From: an uncultured Propionibacterium sp.
GTDB taxonomy: Bacteria; Actinomycetota; Actinomycetes; Propionibacteriales; Propionibacteriaceae
Length of the DNA stretch: 64,000 nt
Assembly (NCBI GenBank): GCA_938036835.1
Contig: CALHWB010000053.1
Coordinates: forward strand, 124,001 to 188,000
Reading direction: 5' to 3'
Of this stretch, positions 18,701-26,340 are shown piece after piece. The notes beneath the pieces were generated by a model. It was given only the letters and a program-made list of their open reading frames with translations, did no database searches and had not been told where the DNA came from. The number at the start of each line of letters is the position of its first letter. Position 1 is the stretch's first letter. The translations under genes and the position numbers were made by a program.

Positions 18701-19053
18701 CGGCGGTGCTCCGGGAAGCGTCCGCGGCGATGATCACCGGAGCCAAGGCACGGTTCTCCTTCCGGACCGTGCCCGGGCCCGAGTTGGCCGAGTTGCTGGG
18801 CAGCCACGGGCTGATCGTCGAGGTTCGTGAGGACGAGCGATTCGACCCCCAGGCGCGCGGCCGGATCAGGTATCTGGGTGACCGGGACCTGCTCACCGCG
18901 GTGCAAGGTTCGATCGATGTCAGTGTCTATGCCGGCCCGAGTATCCAGACCGGACGCCTGGCACTGCTGCCCTACCTGCACGAGCAGGCGGTTTCGGTAA
19001 CTAACCATCGGTTCGGGCATCCGACGCCACTGACCGACGGCCTGCGAATCTGA
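15706..19053 (+). CDS. putA: Bifunctional proline dehydrogenase / P5C dehydrogenase (PutA type)
   Basis: 1115 residues. The N-terminal FAD proline dehydrogenase barrel covers about residues 30-440 (DYVSIKVSAVMGPH, VNLDMEEYRDLQLT, VRLVKGANLAMER, GVASHNIYSLATA). The aldehyde dehydrogenase half covers about 500-970, with TPPWNFPLAIP, catalytic Glu693 in AETSGKN and Cys727 in GHAGQKCSAAS. A C-terminal region to 1115 resembles the beta-flap/ALDH-like tail of longer PutAs. There is no ribbon-helix-helix DNA-binding domain, so it is an enzyme only. It oxidises proline to glutamate at the membrane. It stands alone, with a long hairpin 17 bases downstream. Confidence 0.95.
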   Translation: MTNLTSTSFVDRAARTARRWAQRSLSYPEPRAARLLAGALEHPDGLRFTLEFVDGVLRPEDSAVAARTLGRLARQPVPFLPAYLRAGLGLGVATAPRPLLPVVRRVFAALLGDLVVDIGRDLGPALARLRRGGADLNINLLGEAVLGDEHAAARLNRTIELLERPDVDYVSIKVSAVMGPHAPWSHTTGVAEAVTRLRPLMQVANRTGKLVNLDMEEYRDLQLTLEVFERFALDLPNLRMGLAVQAYLRESGLLIDRVQELARQRRSAGGAPLRVRLVKGANLAMERTQAELRGWPNPVLPSKVASDASYLRALDRLITPESIDTLQLGVASHNIYSLATAVELAKARGVSSGVGIEMLAGMAVPLQHVIMAELGSLRLYVPVVPRSEFDAAISYLVRRLEENAAPENFMSGAADLGRDIDFLDREEQRYREAIARIDDPGPLDWARQERTIPTTPFANTADTDPALLANQQWADEIRAALPAPDLGARTVADGTLATEDALSAALETAVAAGERWATIPAADRAAALHRLGAELEAMRTELITVAAGEVGKLIDQADIEVSEACDFAHYYAGLALEEIPGAVHRPPRVTLVTPPWNFPLAIPLGGVAAGLAAGSAVLLKPASPARRCAALLAEACWRAGIPRDVVQYVVAGDRALGKQLVSDPRVDLVVLTGSAETAELFRSWRPNLPLLAETSGKNALVVTPSADLDLAAADLVASAFGHAGQKCSAASLGILVGSVANSRRFLDQVVDATSSLSVAWPIEPSAQLGPLTEKPGDKLLRGLTRLEAGQSWLLRPERIDDRLWRPGIRIGVRPDSEFHRVEYFGPVLGLMAARDLDQAIEWQNGTVYGLTAGLHSLDLDEIQTWLDKVAAGNLYVNRGITGAIVRRQPFGGWKRSVVGTGGKAGGPNYVLGFGTWQPGTLGATAELTDPGLVRLVTAAGGILAADRLAWLRQAVASDQQAWRTHFGIGHDPSGLEAEINVLRYRPASIVVRVETDDAAAVLREASAAMITGAKARFSFRTVPGPELAELLGSHGLIVEVREDERFDPQARGRIRYLGDRDLLTAVQGSIDVSVYAGPSIQTGRLALLPYLHEQAVSVTNHRFGHPTPLTDGLRI

Positions 19054-19069
19054 CCGGCCGGGCAGGGCT

Positions 19070-19110
19070 GGTGTGGGGTTGGCGGATCGGGCGTCCGCCA
19101 ACCCCACACC
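19070..19110 (+). terminator. Strong hairpin terminator after putA
   Basis: A perfect 17-bp inverted repeat (GGTGTGGGGTTGGCGGA at 19070-19086 with its complement at 19094-19110) and a 7-base loop begin 17 bases after the putA stop. There is no U-run after it. The position fits transcription termination. Confidence 0.75.
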
Positions 19111-19199
19111 GGTCAGCAATAGTTCGCAGTCCGCTGCCGGCCCGGCCGAATATGCGCGCGGTCATTCCGAATGGCGCATCGCCCACTTAGGCTGGGCGC

Positions 19200-19520
19200 A
19201 TGATCTTCATCGTCGTAAAATATCAGGTTAAACCCGAACTGGCGGAGGAATTCATTCCGGCCATGCAGCCATTCACCGCGGCCACTCGCGCCGAGCCCGG
19301 GAACAAGTGGTTTGAGTGGTCGCGCAGCGTAGCGGACCCTAACCAGTTCGTGCTGGTGGAGGCCTTCGCCGACGATGCCGGCGAGGCCCATGTCGGCTCG
19401 CCTCATTTTCAGGCGGGGTTGAACACCATGCGCCCCTTCCTGACCGCGACCCCCAAAATCGTCTCGCGCCGGATCGACGGGGACGACTGGGACGAGATGG
19501 GCGAGTTGCGCATCGGTTGA
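19200..19520 (+). CDS. Antibiotic biosynthesis monooxygenase (ABM) domain protein
   Basis: 106 residues, a single YgiN-like ABM domain: MIFIVVKYQVKPELAEEFI at the start, FTAATRAEPGNKWFEWSRS, FVLVEAFADDAGEAHVGSPHF. These dimeric ferredoxin-like proteins act as cofactor-free quinol monooxygenases or unknown small-molecule oxygenases; GSPHF holds the conserved His. The name reflects family history and does not tie it to the biosynthetic cluster 7 kb away. It lies alone, 90 bases beyond the putA hairpin. Confidence 0.8.
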   Translation: MIFIVVKYQVKPELAEEFIPAMQPFTAATRAEPGNKWFEWSRSVADPNQFVLVEAFADDAGEAHVGSPHFQAGLNTMRPFLTATPKIVSRRIDGDDWDEMGELRIG

Positions 19521-19677
19521 GGCCTAGGCCGGCCAATCGTTCCCGGGCATGACCGGATCTGTGCTCGCGGATCGAACGCCTTCCCGCAGCCCGGTTTCCG
19601 TCTGCGAACCTCGTTCCGGCCGGCAGATCCGAGTCATGCCCGGTGGGTCCGTGCCGGTGGGCGGCTAGGCTTCCGGC

Positions 19678-20145
19678 ATGCGCGAGCTCGACTGGGGTGG
19701 CATGCCGAACCTCCGGGATCGGATCGGGCTGGCCGGCGGCTACGGCACCACCAGGTTTGGACGAGTCGCCCGCGGCCCCCGGCGGGAATTCATGACCGGA
19801 CCCGGTTGGCGGCAGGCCCGCGAGCGGGGGTTGCGCTCGGTGGCGGATCTGCGCCGCCCATTCGAGTGTGGCCGCCGAACCGGCGATCCGGTGGTGCCAG
19901 GCGACATCCTGGCTGGGGTGAGCGTGCATGCCACCCCCATTGAGGATCACGACAACGCCGGGAGTTGGCAACCGGCCGCCAGACTCGGGAACGACTACGC
20001 GAATTGCTGTTTTAAGGCGAATGCTCCCAGCGGGACCCGCCGTCACCCGATGCGTCCTGGCTGTTGGACGCGCCGAGCCCCCTGCCGCTTGCCGGCAGCG
20101 AATTCGGCTATACCGGTCGACGCGCCGCGAGCGAATCTCGCCTGA
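19678..20145 (+). pseudogene. Broken PtpB-like tyrosine phosphatase
   Basis: The first 100 residues resemble the N-terminus of PtpB-type tyrosine/serine phosphatases: RELDWGGMPNLRDRIGLA, GRVARG, GWRQARERGLRSVADLRRPFE (family pattern NxRDxGG, GxxxRS, DLRxxxE). After about residue 105 the reading degenerates into Arg/Pro/Ala-rich sequence, and the catalytic HCxxGKDRTG is absent in this and the other frames before the next gene. Deletion of the catalytic half is the best explanation. An open frame persists to 20145 only because of high G+C. Confidence 0.6.
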
Positions 20146-20154
20146 TGCGAGTTC

Positions 20155-20568
20155 TCAGCGCAGCTTCGCCCGAAGCCAGTCGGCCAGCACGACCGCCTGG
20201 TTGTGTTCGCGGTCGTGCGCGGCATAGACGAGCATGAGCGGATCGTCCTGGGTCGCCGCCCGGGCTAGGCTGATCAGTTCATCCAGTTCGCGGGTCTGCT
20301 CGGTGTGGATGCCAGCGGCTAGCTGGGACTCACGATCGTCTAACTCACTCCGGTAGCGTTCGGCGAATTCTGCGAATCGGGCGGGATCATGGCTGAACCA
20401 CTCTCGCAGTCCGGCAGATGGCGCCACCTGCGGCAACCAGGCCGCTAATTGCACCGCGGCCTTCTTGACCCCGCGCGGCCACAGCCGATCTACCAGCACT
20501 TCGGTACCCTGCCGGGGCACTCGGCCGGCTTGCAGGTCATGAATCTTGACGATTCCGATAGCGGTCAT
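20155..20568 (-). CDS. DUF488 family protein (YeaO-like)
   Basis: 137 residues with the family opening IVKIHDLQAG followed by VLVDRLWPRGVKK, then REWFSHDPARFAEFAERYRSEL and LVYAAHDREHNQAVVLADWLR, which match the YeaO subgroup of DUF488. No biochemical role is established. It is a compact soluble protein with no signal peptide. It is convergent with the phosphatase remnant and about 105 bases from the hydrolase gene on the same strand. Confidence 0.88.
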   Translation of the reverse strand: MTAIGIVKIHDLQAGRVPRQGTEVLVDRLWPRGVKKAAVQLAAWLPQVAPSAGLREWFSHDPARFAEFAERYRSELDDRESQLAAGIHTEQTRELDELISLARAATQDDPLMLVYAAHDREHNQAVVLADWLRAKLR

Positions 20569-20673
20569 GCCCCCAGACTAGGTGCCCCGGCCTCGGCTGG
20601 TTCCGGGGCCGGCATGGTCCACTGTCTGGTGCCGATCGTGGGCATGCCCGGTTTCTCGCGTGTGGTGAGCGCC

Positions 20674-21480
20674 TCACCGGTGCGTGTTCGACGCGACTCG
20701 ATCCAACCAATCGGTTAGCAGCGCGGCGGTCAGGGCGGGGCGTTCCAGGGCAGCCTGGTGACCGGCGGCATCCAGCACGGCGAGAGTGGCCCGGGGATAG
20801 CCCCGCGCGGGCCGCCACTGGTCGCGGTAGCCGACGATGGAATCCTGCCGGCCGGCGATGATCAGCACCGGAAACTCGGCGGACTCGGCATCGGCATAGG
20901 GGGATTCGGGCAATCCATAACCGTTGATCTGCAATCGGCTTGCGGCCACCGCATCATGGGCATGCAGGCCGCTGGCCACCTCGGCGGTGAATCTGGTCAG
21001 GGTCTCGCGAGTCTGCACCACCGCGGAGGTTTCGAACTGTACCCGTTCGGCAAGTTCCAGATCGGCCACCGCGGCCGGGTCACGAACGAGCACCTGGTGC
21101 GTGGGCAACTCTCGCTCGTTGAATTGCGGGATCACCAACGGGCAGATCAGTGCCAGGCCGGCCACCTGTGCGCGACGTCGGCGGGCCAGTTCCGCTGCCA
21201 GGTAGCCGCCATAGGAATAGCCGACCAGCAGGAGTTTCCCTTCGGTCACGAGTTCATCGAACAGCTCCGCCAGTACGGCAACCATCTCGACCGAACTGCG
21301 TACCTCACCGATCGGTGAACGCCCAAAACCCGGCAGGTCGGGGTAGATCCGCCGGTATCCCGGGCATCCGGCAAACAGCGGTTCGAGGATGCCGGCCATC
21401 TGCCGGTGATCCGGCCCGAACCCGTGCAGTGCCAGTACCGGGCGTCCCTCGCCTTGCTGGACGATGTTCAGGGCGGGCAT
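20674..21480 (-). CDS. Alpha/beta hydrolase
   Basis: 268 residues with a complete alpha/beta-hydrolase layout: oxyanion region LALHGFGPDHRQM, nucleophile elbow VGYSYGGYLA (Ser), acid in IIAGRQDSIVGY, and base in LDAAGHQAALE. A cap region lies between about residues 120 and 200. Substrate unknown; esterase, lactonase or C-C hydrolase are all possible. No secretion signal is seen. It starts MPALNIVQQGEGRPVLALHG, which fits the family start. Confidence 0.85.
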   Translation of the reverse strand: MPALNIVQQGEGRPVLALHGFGPDHRQMAGILEPLFAGCPGYRRIYPDLPGFGRSPIGEVRSSVEMVAVLAELFDELVTEGKLLLVGYSYGGYLAAELARRRRAQVAGLALICPLVIPQFNERELPTHQVLVRDPAAVADLELAERVQFETSAVVQTRETLTRFTAEVASGLHAHDAVAASRLQINGYGLPESPYADAESAEFPVLIIAGRQDSIVGYRDQWRPARGYPRATLAVLDAAGHQAALERPALTAALLTDWLDRVASNTHR

Positions 21481-21768
21481 GGTATGAAGTCTGACACGGT
21501 GCCGGCACGGTTGTCAGCCGATGTCTTGTCCCCATCCGGCCCGTCGCCTCTGTAGTGCTCGTCGATTCGGTGTGCCGGACCGGTCAGTATGCCGGCCGCG
21601 GCGATGGCTGCTGGCAGCACGTCCAGCAGGATCGCTGGGGTCTCGTCTGGTTCCGTAATGTCGAGTTCATCCGCGGTAGCCTCGGCTATGCCGGTCAGAC
21701 GGCAGCATATCGTGGGGTTCGCCATGCGCTGGCGGCTTGGGCTCATACCGGGGGCCGGGACGGTGCGC

Positions 21769-22311
21769 TCAGTGGGGTACCCGTAGCGCCTTGCGGTGCA
21801 TGTTGATCTTTTTGCGAGCCCATTCATAGTGACTGGAGGTTGCCGATACGAAGTAGGAGCCAAGCGTTGTCGTCCCCGTCCAGGCGAGGCGTCCCTTGGT
21901 GAACAGTTTGTCGTCGTCGAACGATTCCAGCAGTCCGACAACTGCCTGGTGAGTGGACGCCAGCAGTTCCTTGGCCCGGTCGAGGTCGGTGATTTGATGG
22001 TTCTGCCAGAATTCCACGTTCAATTGCCCGTAATTCTTCCAGTTGTACGGTTCGGGCAGAAATGCCCGCCGCTCCCCGCGGGCATTGGCGTGCACCCAGG
22101 CCAGCAGCAGGTTGTGCCATTCGTGCAGATGGATCAGTACGTCGCGGATGTTCCGATCACGATTCCAGTGAGCCTGCCTCCGGCCCGCCACGTCGAATGC
22201 GAACGGCTGCCGTTGTCCGTCCGGGCTGAGCGATTCGATGAGTTCGGTCAGTCTGTCGTATTGCGCCCGGGCCGCGGCCAGCAGATCTGATTTGGTTTTC
22301 GGCCTGGTCAT
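21769..22311 (-). CDS. ClbS/DfsB family (DUF1706) four-helix-bundle protein
   Basis: 180 residues. It resembles ClbS/DfsB: start TRPKTKSDLLAAARAQYDRL, then IRDVLIHLHEWHNLLLAWV, the conserved YNWKNYGQLNVEFWQ and a C-terminal Ser/Thr-rich segment before HYEWARKKI. ClbS of colibactin producers is a self-resistance hydrolase that opens the reactive cyclopropane; most family members are not tied to any toxin. The gene is host-like in base composition and lies 4 kb from the biosynthetic operon, so a protective role is only a possibility. The 288 bases between it and the hydrolase gene hold no convincing gene. Confidence 0.8.
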   Translation of the reverse strand: MTRPKTKSDLLAAARAQYDRLTELIESLSPDGQRQPFAFDVAGRRQAHWNRDRNIRDVLIHLHEWHNLLLAWVHANARGERRAFLPEPYNWKNYGQLNVEFWQNHQITDLDRAKELLASTHQAVVGLLESFDDDKLFTKGRLAWTGTTTLGSYFVSATSSHYEWARKKINMHRKALRVPH

Positions 22312-22425
22312 CGCGGTAGCGCCTCCTCTGGATCGTCTTAGTCGGTTCTCGGACGAACCTTACGCAATGCCTGGCATGCCTGCTCCAGGATGGCACCGGG
22401 CCCGGGTGGCAGCGTGGGGATCCAG

Positions 22426-22467
22426 TACGGTGCCGTTCCAGTCGGCTACGGTGCCGTTCCAGTCGCT
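22426..22467 (+). repeat. 21-base direct tandem repeat, two copies
   Basis: The unit TACGGTGCCGTTCCAGTCGG plus one base occurs at 22426-22446 and again at 22447-22467, with differences only in the last two bases. It lies upstream of the ClbS-like gene. It may be a regulatory site duplication or replication slippage. Confidence 0.7.
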
Positions 22468-22642
22468 GCCCGGCCCCAGCAGAAGCTCCCATTCGCGTCG
22501 GATCGGGTCATCTGTAGACTAGAGCATATCGACCGGACGATTCCCCAGCCGATCTGCCAGCGGCGTCCCGGCTAGGTGGTTGCCGGTAGACGAGCAGGTC
22601 TGATGCAGACGAAACCTCAGGTCCGCACCTTAACGGCCGATG

Positions 22643-22660
22643 GGTTAGGCTTGCCTAACC
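22643..22660 (+). promoter_or_regulatory. DtxR/IdeR-like iron box upstream of the methyltransferase
   Basis: Perfect inverted repeat GGTTAGGC-TT-GCCTAACC. The 19-mer at 22640-22658 matches the classic consensus TTAGGTTAGGCTAACCTAA at 15 of 19 positions by hand alignment. It is 65 bases upstream of a GTG with a GAGAGGA ribosome site, so iron repression of the methyltransferase is plausible. Confidence 0.6.
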
Positions 22661-22724
22661 AAGTTGTCCTTGGAGCGGCTGCGTCAAGGCAGTCATCACT
22701 GGGCAATATGATGAGAGGACGCCG

Positions 22725-23525
22725 GTGGGTCTGAGTGACGTTCAGCAGACGCTGTTCTTCCCGTTGATGGGACGCGCGATAGCCGCCCGCCGCTGGCCCG
22801 ATCTGTTCCCTGATCCCTGGGCGGAACACGCCGCAGATATCAGGGCGGCCGAAGGGAGCACGGCCGAGCAACTGGGCGATTTTCCCGCGGCCGTCTACGG
22901 GCTGCGTCACCTGCTCACGATCCAGGAGATCAACCGCTATCTGGTGGATCATCCGGGGGCAGGCGTGGTGAATGTCGGCTGTGGGCTGGATCGCATCGTC
23001 TCCGAGTTGGCCGACCCGAATGCCGTCGTCTACAACCTCGATTTCCCGGAGGTGTTGACGGCCCGGGAACGCTGGGTGCCCCGGGACGAACGCGAGATCG
23101 ATCTGCCGTATTCGGTGACCGACCACCGATGGTTCGACCATGTTGACGGAACCAACGGACTGATCGTCGTGGCCGCGGGCGTCTTCTACTATCTTGAGGC
23201 CAACCAGGTCAAAGCCCTGGTGCGCGAGTTGGGCGACCGGATACCGGCCAGCCGGCTGTGCTATGACGCGGAATCCCCCATGATCACCGAATTCAGTGAA
23301 CGCCAGATCCGCCGCAATGGCACCCCGGAGGCGACCATGCCCTTCCGGCTGGGGGATCCCTATGGCGTACGTACCTGGAGCGACCGGATAGCCGACGTCC
23401 GGGTGGAATTCAATTTCGCCCGCTATCTGACCGACCGTTCGCGCCTGCCGTTGGGAATCCGTTTCGGATTCTTCTGTATGCGGTTGATAAAGGGCATGTA
23501 TGAGGTGATCATCACCTTCAAGTGA
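22725..23525 (+). CDS. LCM/PPM-family SAM-dependent methyltransferase
   Basis: 266 residues from a GTG preceded by GAGAGGA. It is a class I methyltransferase of the leucine carboxyl methyltransferase/TcmP type: SAM-binding GAGVVNVGCGLDRIVSEL, the acidic VVYNLDFPEV after strand 2, and VVAAGVFYYL at motif IV. Actinobacterial relatives include O-methyltransferases of polyketide pathways, but many are orphan. The palindrome at 22643 suggests control by an iron repressor, shared with the biosynthetic operon that starts at 48.2 kb. Whether it methylates that product is speculative: it is 3 kb beyond the end of the operon, on the opposite strand and with host-like G+C. Confidence 0.85.
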   Translation: MGLSDVQQTLFFPLMGRAIAARRWPDLFPDPWAEHAADIRAAEGSTAEQLGDFPAAVYGLRHLLTIQEINRYLVDHPGAGVVNVGCGLDRIVSELADPNAVVYNLDFPEVLTARERWVPRDEREIDLPYSVTDHRWFDHVDGTNGLIVVAAGVFYYLEANQVKALVRELGDRIPASRLCYDAESPMITEFSERQIRRNGTPEATMPFRLGDPYGVRTWSDRIADVRVEFNFARYLTDRSRLPLGIRFGFFCMRLIKGMYEVIITFK

Positions 23526-23725
23526 GCCGGCATGACGCTGGTTGGGGCGATCCGGGACGCGGCGGTGCGCGTCTCGGTTTCACGCTGCGCCGCCCCAATG
23601 GTCAACCCGGGTTCCGGGGATGTTCCCGCCCTACCGCGTCGCAGGTCTCGGGTGGGCGGCGGCTTCCATGCCGAGATCGAAAGCCGATAGCCGGTTCGCA
23701 CCGGAGCCTGGAAGGCCGGGGATCG

Positions 23726-24595
23726 TCATCCCAATTCGATGGGTCGCCGGGGATCTGTGATCCAGTCGCTCCAGGAACCCACATAGATTGCCGGATCCGT
23801 GACCACGCCGCATATCTCGGCAGCTAGCGCCGCATGGCAGGCTTGAATGCCGGAAGCGCAGTAGATCCCGGTGGCCACCGCGGCCTGTACTCCGGCCGCA
23901 ACGAACCGCTCGGTGAGTTCGCTGGCGGGCAGGAAGAAGCCGTCATCGGTGATGAGACTGCGGGCAGGAAGACTGCGGGCGCCCGGGATGTGACCGGCAA
24001 CCGGGTCGATGGTCTCGTCCTGACCGCGGTAGCGGTTGATCGGCCGGGCATCGAGTAGGACACCCGAAGCCGCGATGCGGGCGGCTCCTTCGGCATCGAT
24101 TACGGTGCGTCCGCCCGGTTCAACGACCAGATCTCCTGGCTCGGGCATGACATCACCATCCTCAACCTGCCCGCCGGTGGCCAGCCAGGCGCCCCAGCCA
24201 CCGTCGAGGACGCGGACATCGCGGTGGCCGGCCCAGCGCAGCAGCCACCAGGCGCGGGCGGCGGCGATCGACAGCCAGTCGTCGTAGACGATGACCGGCC
24301 GGTCGGCGCCCACGCCGGCGACGCGCATCGCCGCCTGGAACGCCTCGGGCAACGGCAACGGGTGACGGCCGGTGACGCCCGGCTTGTGCGGTGCGGCAAG
24401 CGCCTTGTCGAGGGAAACGTAGACGGCGCCAGGCAAGTGCGCTGCACGGTACTGCCCATGTCCGTCGGCTGTCGAACGTACCCCCGGATAACGCACATCG
24501 AGGACGACGGGTCGTGAAGGCACTTCGAGGGCGAGCAGTTCTGCAAGCTCGGTCGCGTCGACCAGTGGTGAGGAAGCGGGGCCGGGGATATCCAT
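23726..24595 (-). CDS. Two-domain rhodanese (sulfurtransferase)
   Basis: 289 residues from MDIPGPASS. Two rhodanese domains are visible. The first is inactive: VIVYDDWLSIAAARAWW has Asp where Cys would be. The second has the active loop GIYCASGIQACHAAL with the sulfur-carrying Cys. Other family marks are LDVRYPG, HLPGAVYVSL, GHIPGARSLP and YVGSWSDW at the end. It moves sulfane sulfur from thiosulfate or 3-mercaptopyruvate to a thiol acceptor. It is next to the biosynthetic block but separated by the MFS gene. A longer start at 24754 is not supported. Confidence 0.92.
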   Translation of the reverse strand: MDIPGPASSPLVDATELAELLALEVPSRPVVLDVRYPGVRSTADGHGQYRAAHLPGAVYVSLDKALAAPHKPGVTGRHPLPLPEAFQAAMRVAGVGADRPVIVYDDWLSIAAARAWWLLRWAGHRDVRVLDGGWGAWLATGGQVEDGDVMPEPGDLVVEPGGRTVIDAEGAARIAASGVLLDARPINRYRGQDETIDPVAGHIPGARSLPARSLITDDGFFLPASELTERFVAAGVQAAVATGIYCASGIQACHAALAAEICGVVTDPAIYVGSWSDWITDPRRPIELG

Positions 24596-24810
24596 GTCCG
24601 CCACCCTATTGCTGTCGCGTCGATTGCGTTGGCCTCGATAGTGATCACCCCCCCAGTTGCATGGCATCGACATCGTTGCGCGACCGATAAAGCTAGCGTG
24701 GCGACGATCGGCGGCCACGATCTGGTCGCCGGGTGCGGGACGGTGGAGAACCACGACGTGTATTCGTCCTAGTTGGGGCGAAGAGTTCGCGGGTCAAGCG
24801 GTCGCCGTAG

Positions 24811-26088
24811 TCAGCGGCGGGATGCTGTCGGCTGCGGGTCCGGTTCCGCGGATTCATCGATGGCGGTATCTCGCTGGCCGGGACTTGGCGTTCTGGCTAG
24901 CACAACCGCTGCGACGCCACCGATCGCGCAGGACAGCGCAAAGGCTATGAAGACGGTAGCTGCCGGGCTGGTTAACCCGTCGCCCGGTGGCACGATCGTC
25001 AGCAGTGTCGAACCGATGACCGGGGCGGCGACGGCGCCCATCCGACCGATTCCTAGAGTCAAGCCCAGGACCGCGGTGCGCTGTTCGCCGCGAACCGAGT
25101 TGACGACTAGGGAATTGACCAGGTTCTGGGTCGACGGTGAGGCCATGCCGAGCGCTCCTACGAGCAGCAGAAGCCAGCCTCCGGATGCCAGGCCCGAGGG
25201 GACGAGGACCAGGAAGATCACACAACCAGCCGCACAGATTAGGGTAAGTCGCAGTGCGCCGTACCGAGTGGCAGCGATGCCGACAACTACCGATCCGATG
25301 ACCGCCCCGAGATTCATGATCATGCTCAACTGGAAGGCACCTTGCAGCGGTATAGCCAGGGTCGTCATGAGCTTGGTGGTCCAGGTGATCAGCCCATAGA
25401 AGGACAGGAGGAAGCAGAAAGTGGCGATAGCGCCGGCGATCACCGGCCGGATGACCTGGGTCAGCGGCAACTGCTTCGTCGAAAGAGCCTGTGCCGGCGA
25501 GGAATCGATATGAGTGCTGCGCCGGACCATGGCCATTGCCATGGGGAAGATCGCCGCTCCAAGGAACGCTCCGAGAGCAAAAAGAATGCGCCAGCCCGTC
25601 TGCACCGCCCAGAGATAGGACACCAGGCTGGCAGTCATGCCACCCATCGGGATGCCGGCCATGACTACGGAGATCGCTAACGGTGAGGTTGCGACATCGC
25701 ACCTTGACCTGGTGATCGACATGCACCCGGGCATCACCACGCCCAAACCGATCCCGGCGATTAGGCGCCCCAGACCGAGTAGTGGGACGCCGGGGGCGGC
25801 AGCCGAGAGCAGCATCGCCAGGGAGAACACGCCGATACCGGCTCGGAGTACGACTGCGAGTCCTAGTCTTCCGCTCAAGCGACCGACTAGGACTCCGCCA
25901 ACCAGCATGCCGACAAAACCAGCCGATCCGACGAGACCTGCTTGACCGGTGCCCAACCCCAAGGAGGGATCGTTCAACAATATGGGGAGCAGGCTGCCAA
26001 GTATGCCGAGGTCATATCCCTCAACACTCATTACCGCGAAGGCCATTGCTATGATGGCCCAATCCGCGTTCCACGTTCGTTGTGTCAC
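24811..26088 (-). CDS. MFS transporter, aromatic-acid:H+ symporter-like
   Basis: 425 residues, 12 predicted spans, starting at a GTG behind GAGGTGA. TM1 carries SVEGYDLGILGSLLP, close to the DGYD motif of the AAHS group (PcaK-like), and the loop after TM2 has VGRLSGRLG. It could import or export an aromatic or other organic acid. It ends at 24811, and its start faces the 3' end of the biosynthetic operon across 252 bases, so it has its own promoter. Because that operon appears to need an aromatic acid, an exchange role is possible but unproven; G+C is intermediate. Confidence 0.82.
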   Translation of the reverse strand: MTQRTWNADWAIIAMAFAVMSVEGYDLGILGSLLPILLNDPSLGLGTGQAGLVGSAGFVGMLVGGVLVGRLSGRLGLAVVLRAGIGVFSLAMLLSAAAPGVPLLGLGRLIAGIGLGVVMPGCMSITRSRCDVATSPLAISVVMAGIPMGGMTASLVSYLWAVQTGWRILFALGAFLGAAIFPMAMAMVRRSTHIDSSPAQALSTKQLPLTQVIRPVIAGAIATFCFLLSFYGLITWTTKLMTTLAIPLQGAFQLSMIMNLGAVIGSVVVGIAATRYGALRLTLICAAGCVIFLVLVPSGLASGGWLLLLVGALGMASPSTQNLVNSLVVNSVRGEQRTAVLGLTLGIGRMGAVAAPVIGSTLLTIVPPGDGLTSPAATVFIAFALSCAIGGVAAVVLARTPSPGQRDTAIDESAEPDPQPTASRR

Positions 26089-26306
26089 AGTTCACCTCGT
26101 TTGTGTGTCTGATTTACGGTCTGTGGGTCGTTCCACTCTCGTTAGATGCCCGTCGGAACTGCCATTGAAGTAAATTCCACGAACCCGGCTCCTACCGGGA
26201 CGCTCGTACCGGCTCTTGTCTTTTCTGCAACGATCACGCTATTCTAGATGAATCCCTTCTAGCCGATCCGATAGCGCCTTACCCGCATCAAAGCCGTCAA
26301 CGTCTC

Positions 26307-26330
26307 AATGCTAAGCCGGAGGCTTGCATT
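26307..26330 (-). terminator. Hairpin just after the biosynthetic operon
   Basis: AATGC-T-AAGCC-GGA-GGCTT-GCATT: ten base pairs with one bulged T and a 3-base loop, 10 bases beyond the stop of the ECF ATPase gene. There is no U-run on the minus strand. It is a candidate terminator or processing site at the end of the operon. Confidence 0.45.
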
Positions 26331-26340
26331 TCGCGGTCCT

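Larger units (their letters stand above)
22312..22724. other. 413-base intergenic region with tandem repeat and iron-box palindrome
   Basis: No supportable gene is seen. It contains a duplicated 21-base unit (22426-22467) and an 18-base perfect palindrome of the DtxR/IdeR type at 22643-22660, 65 bases before the methyltransferase start. It must also hold the divergent promoters of the ClbS-like and methyltransferase genes. Confidence 0.5.

Noticed and set aside
21468..21768. Minus-strand frame between the hydrolase and ClbS-like genes (85 codons from 21725)
   Set aside because: No ribosome site, no recognisable family, and it overlaps the hydrolase start. Treated as chance.
22540..22720. Possible riboswitch upstream of the methyltransferase
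   Set aside because: No conserved cobalamin, SAM or TPP core could be traced; the only clear element is the iron-box palindrome.
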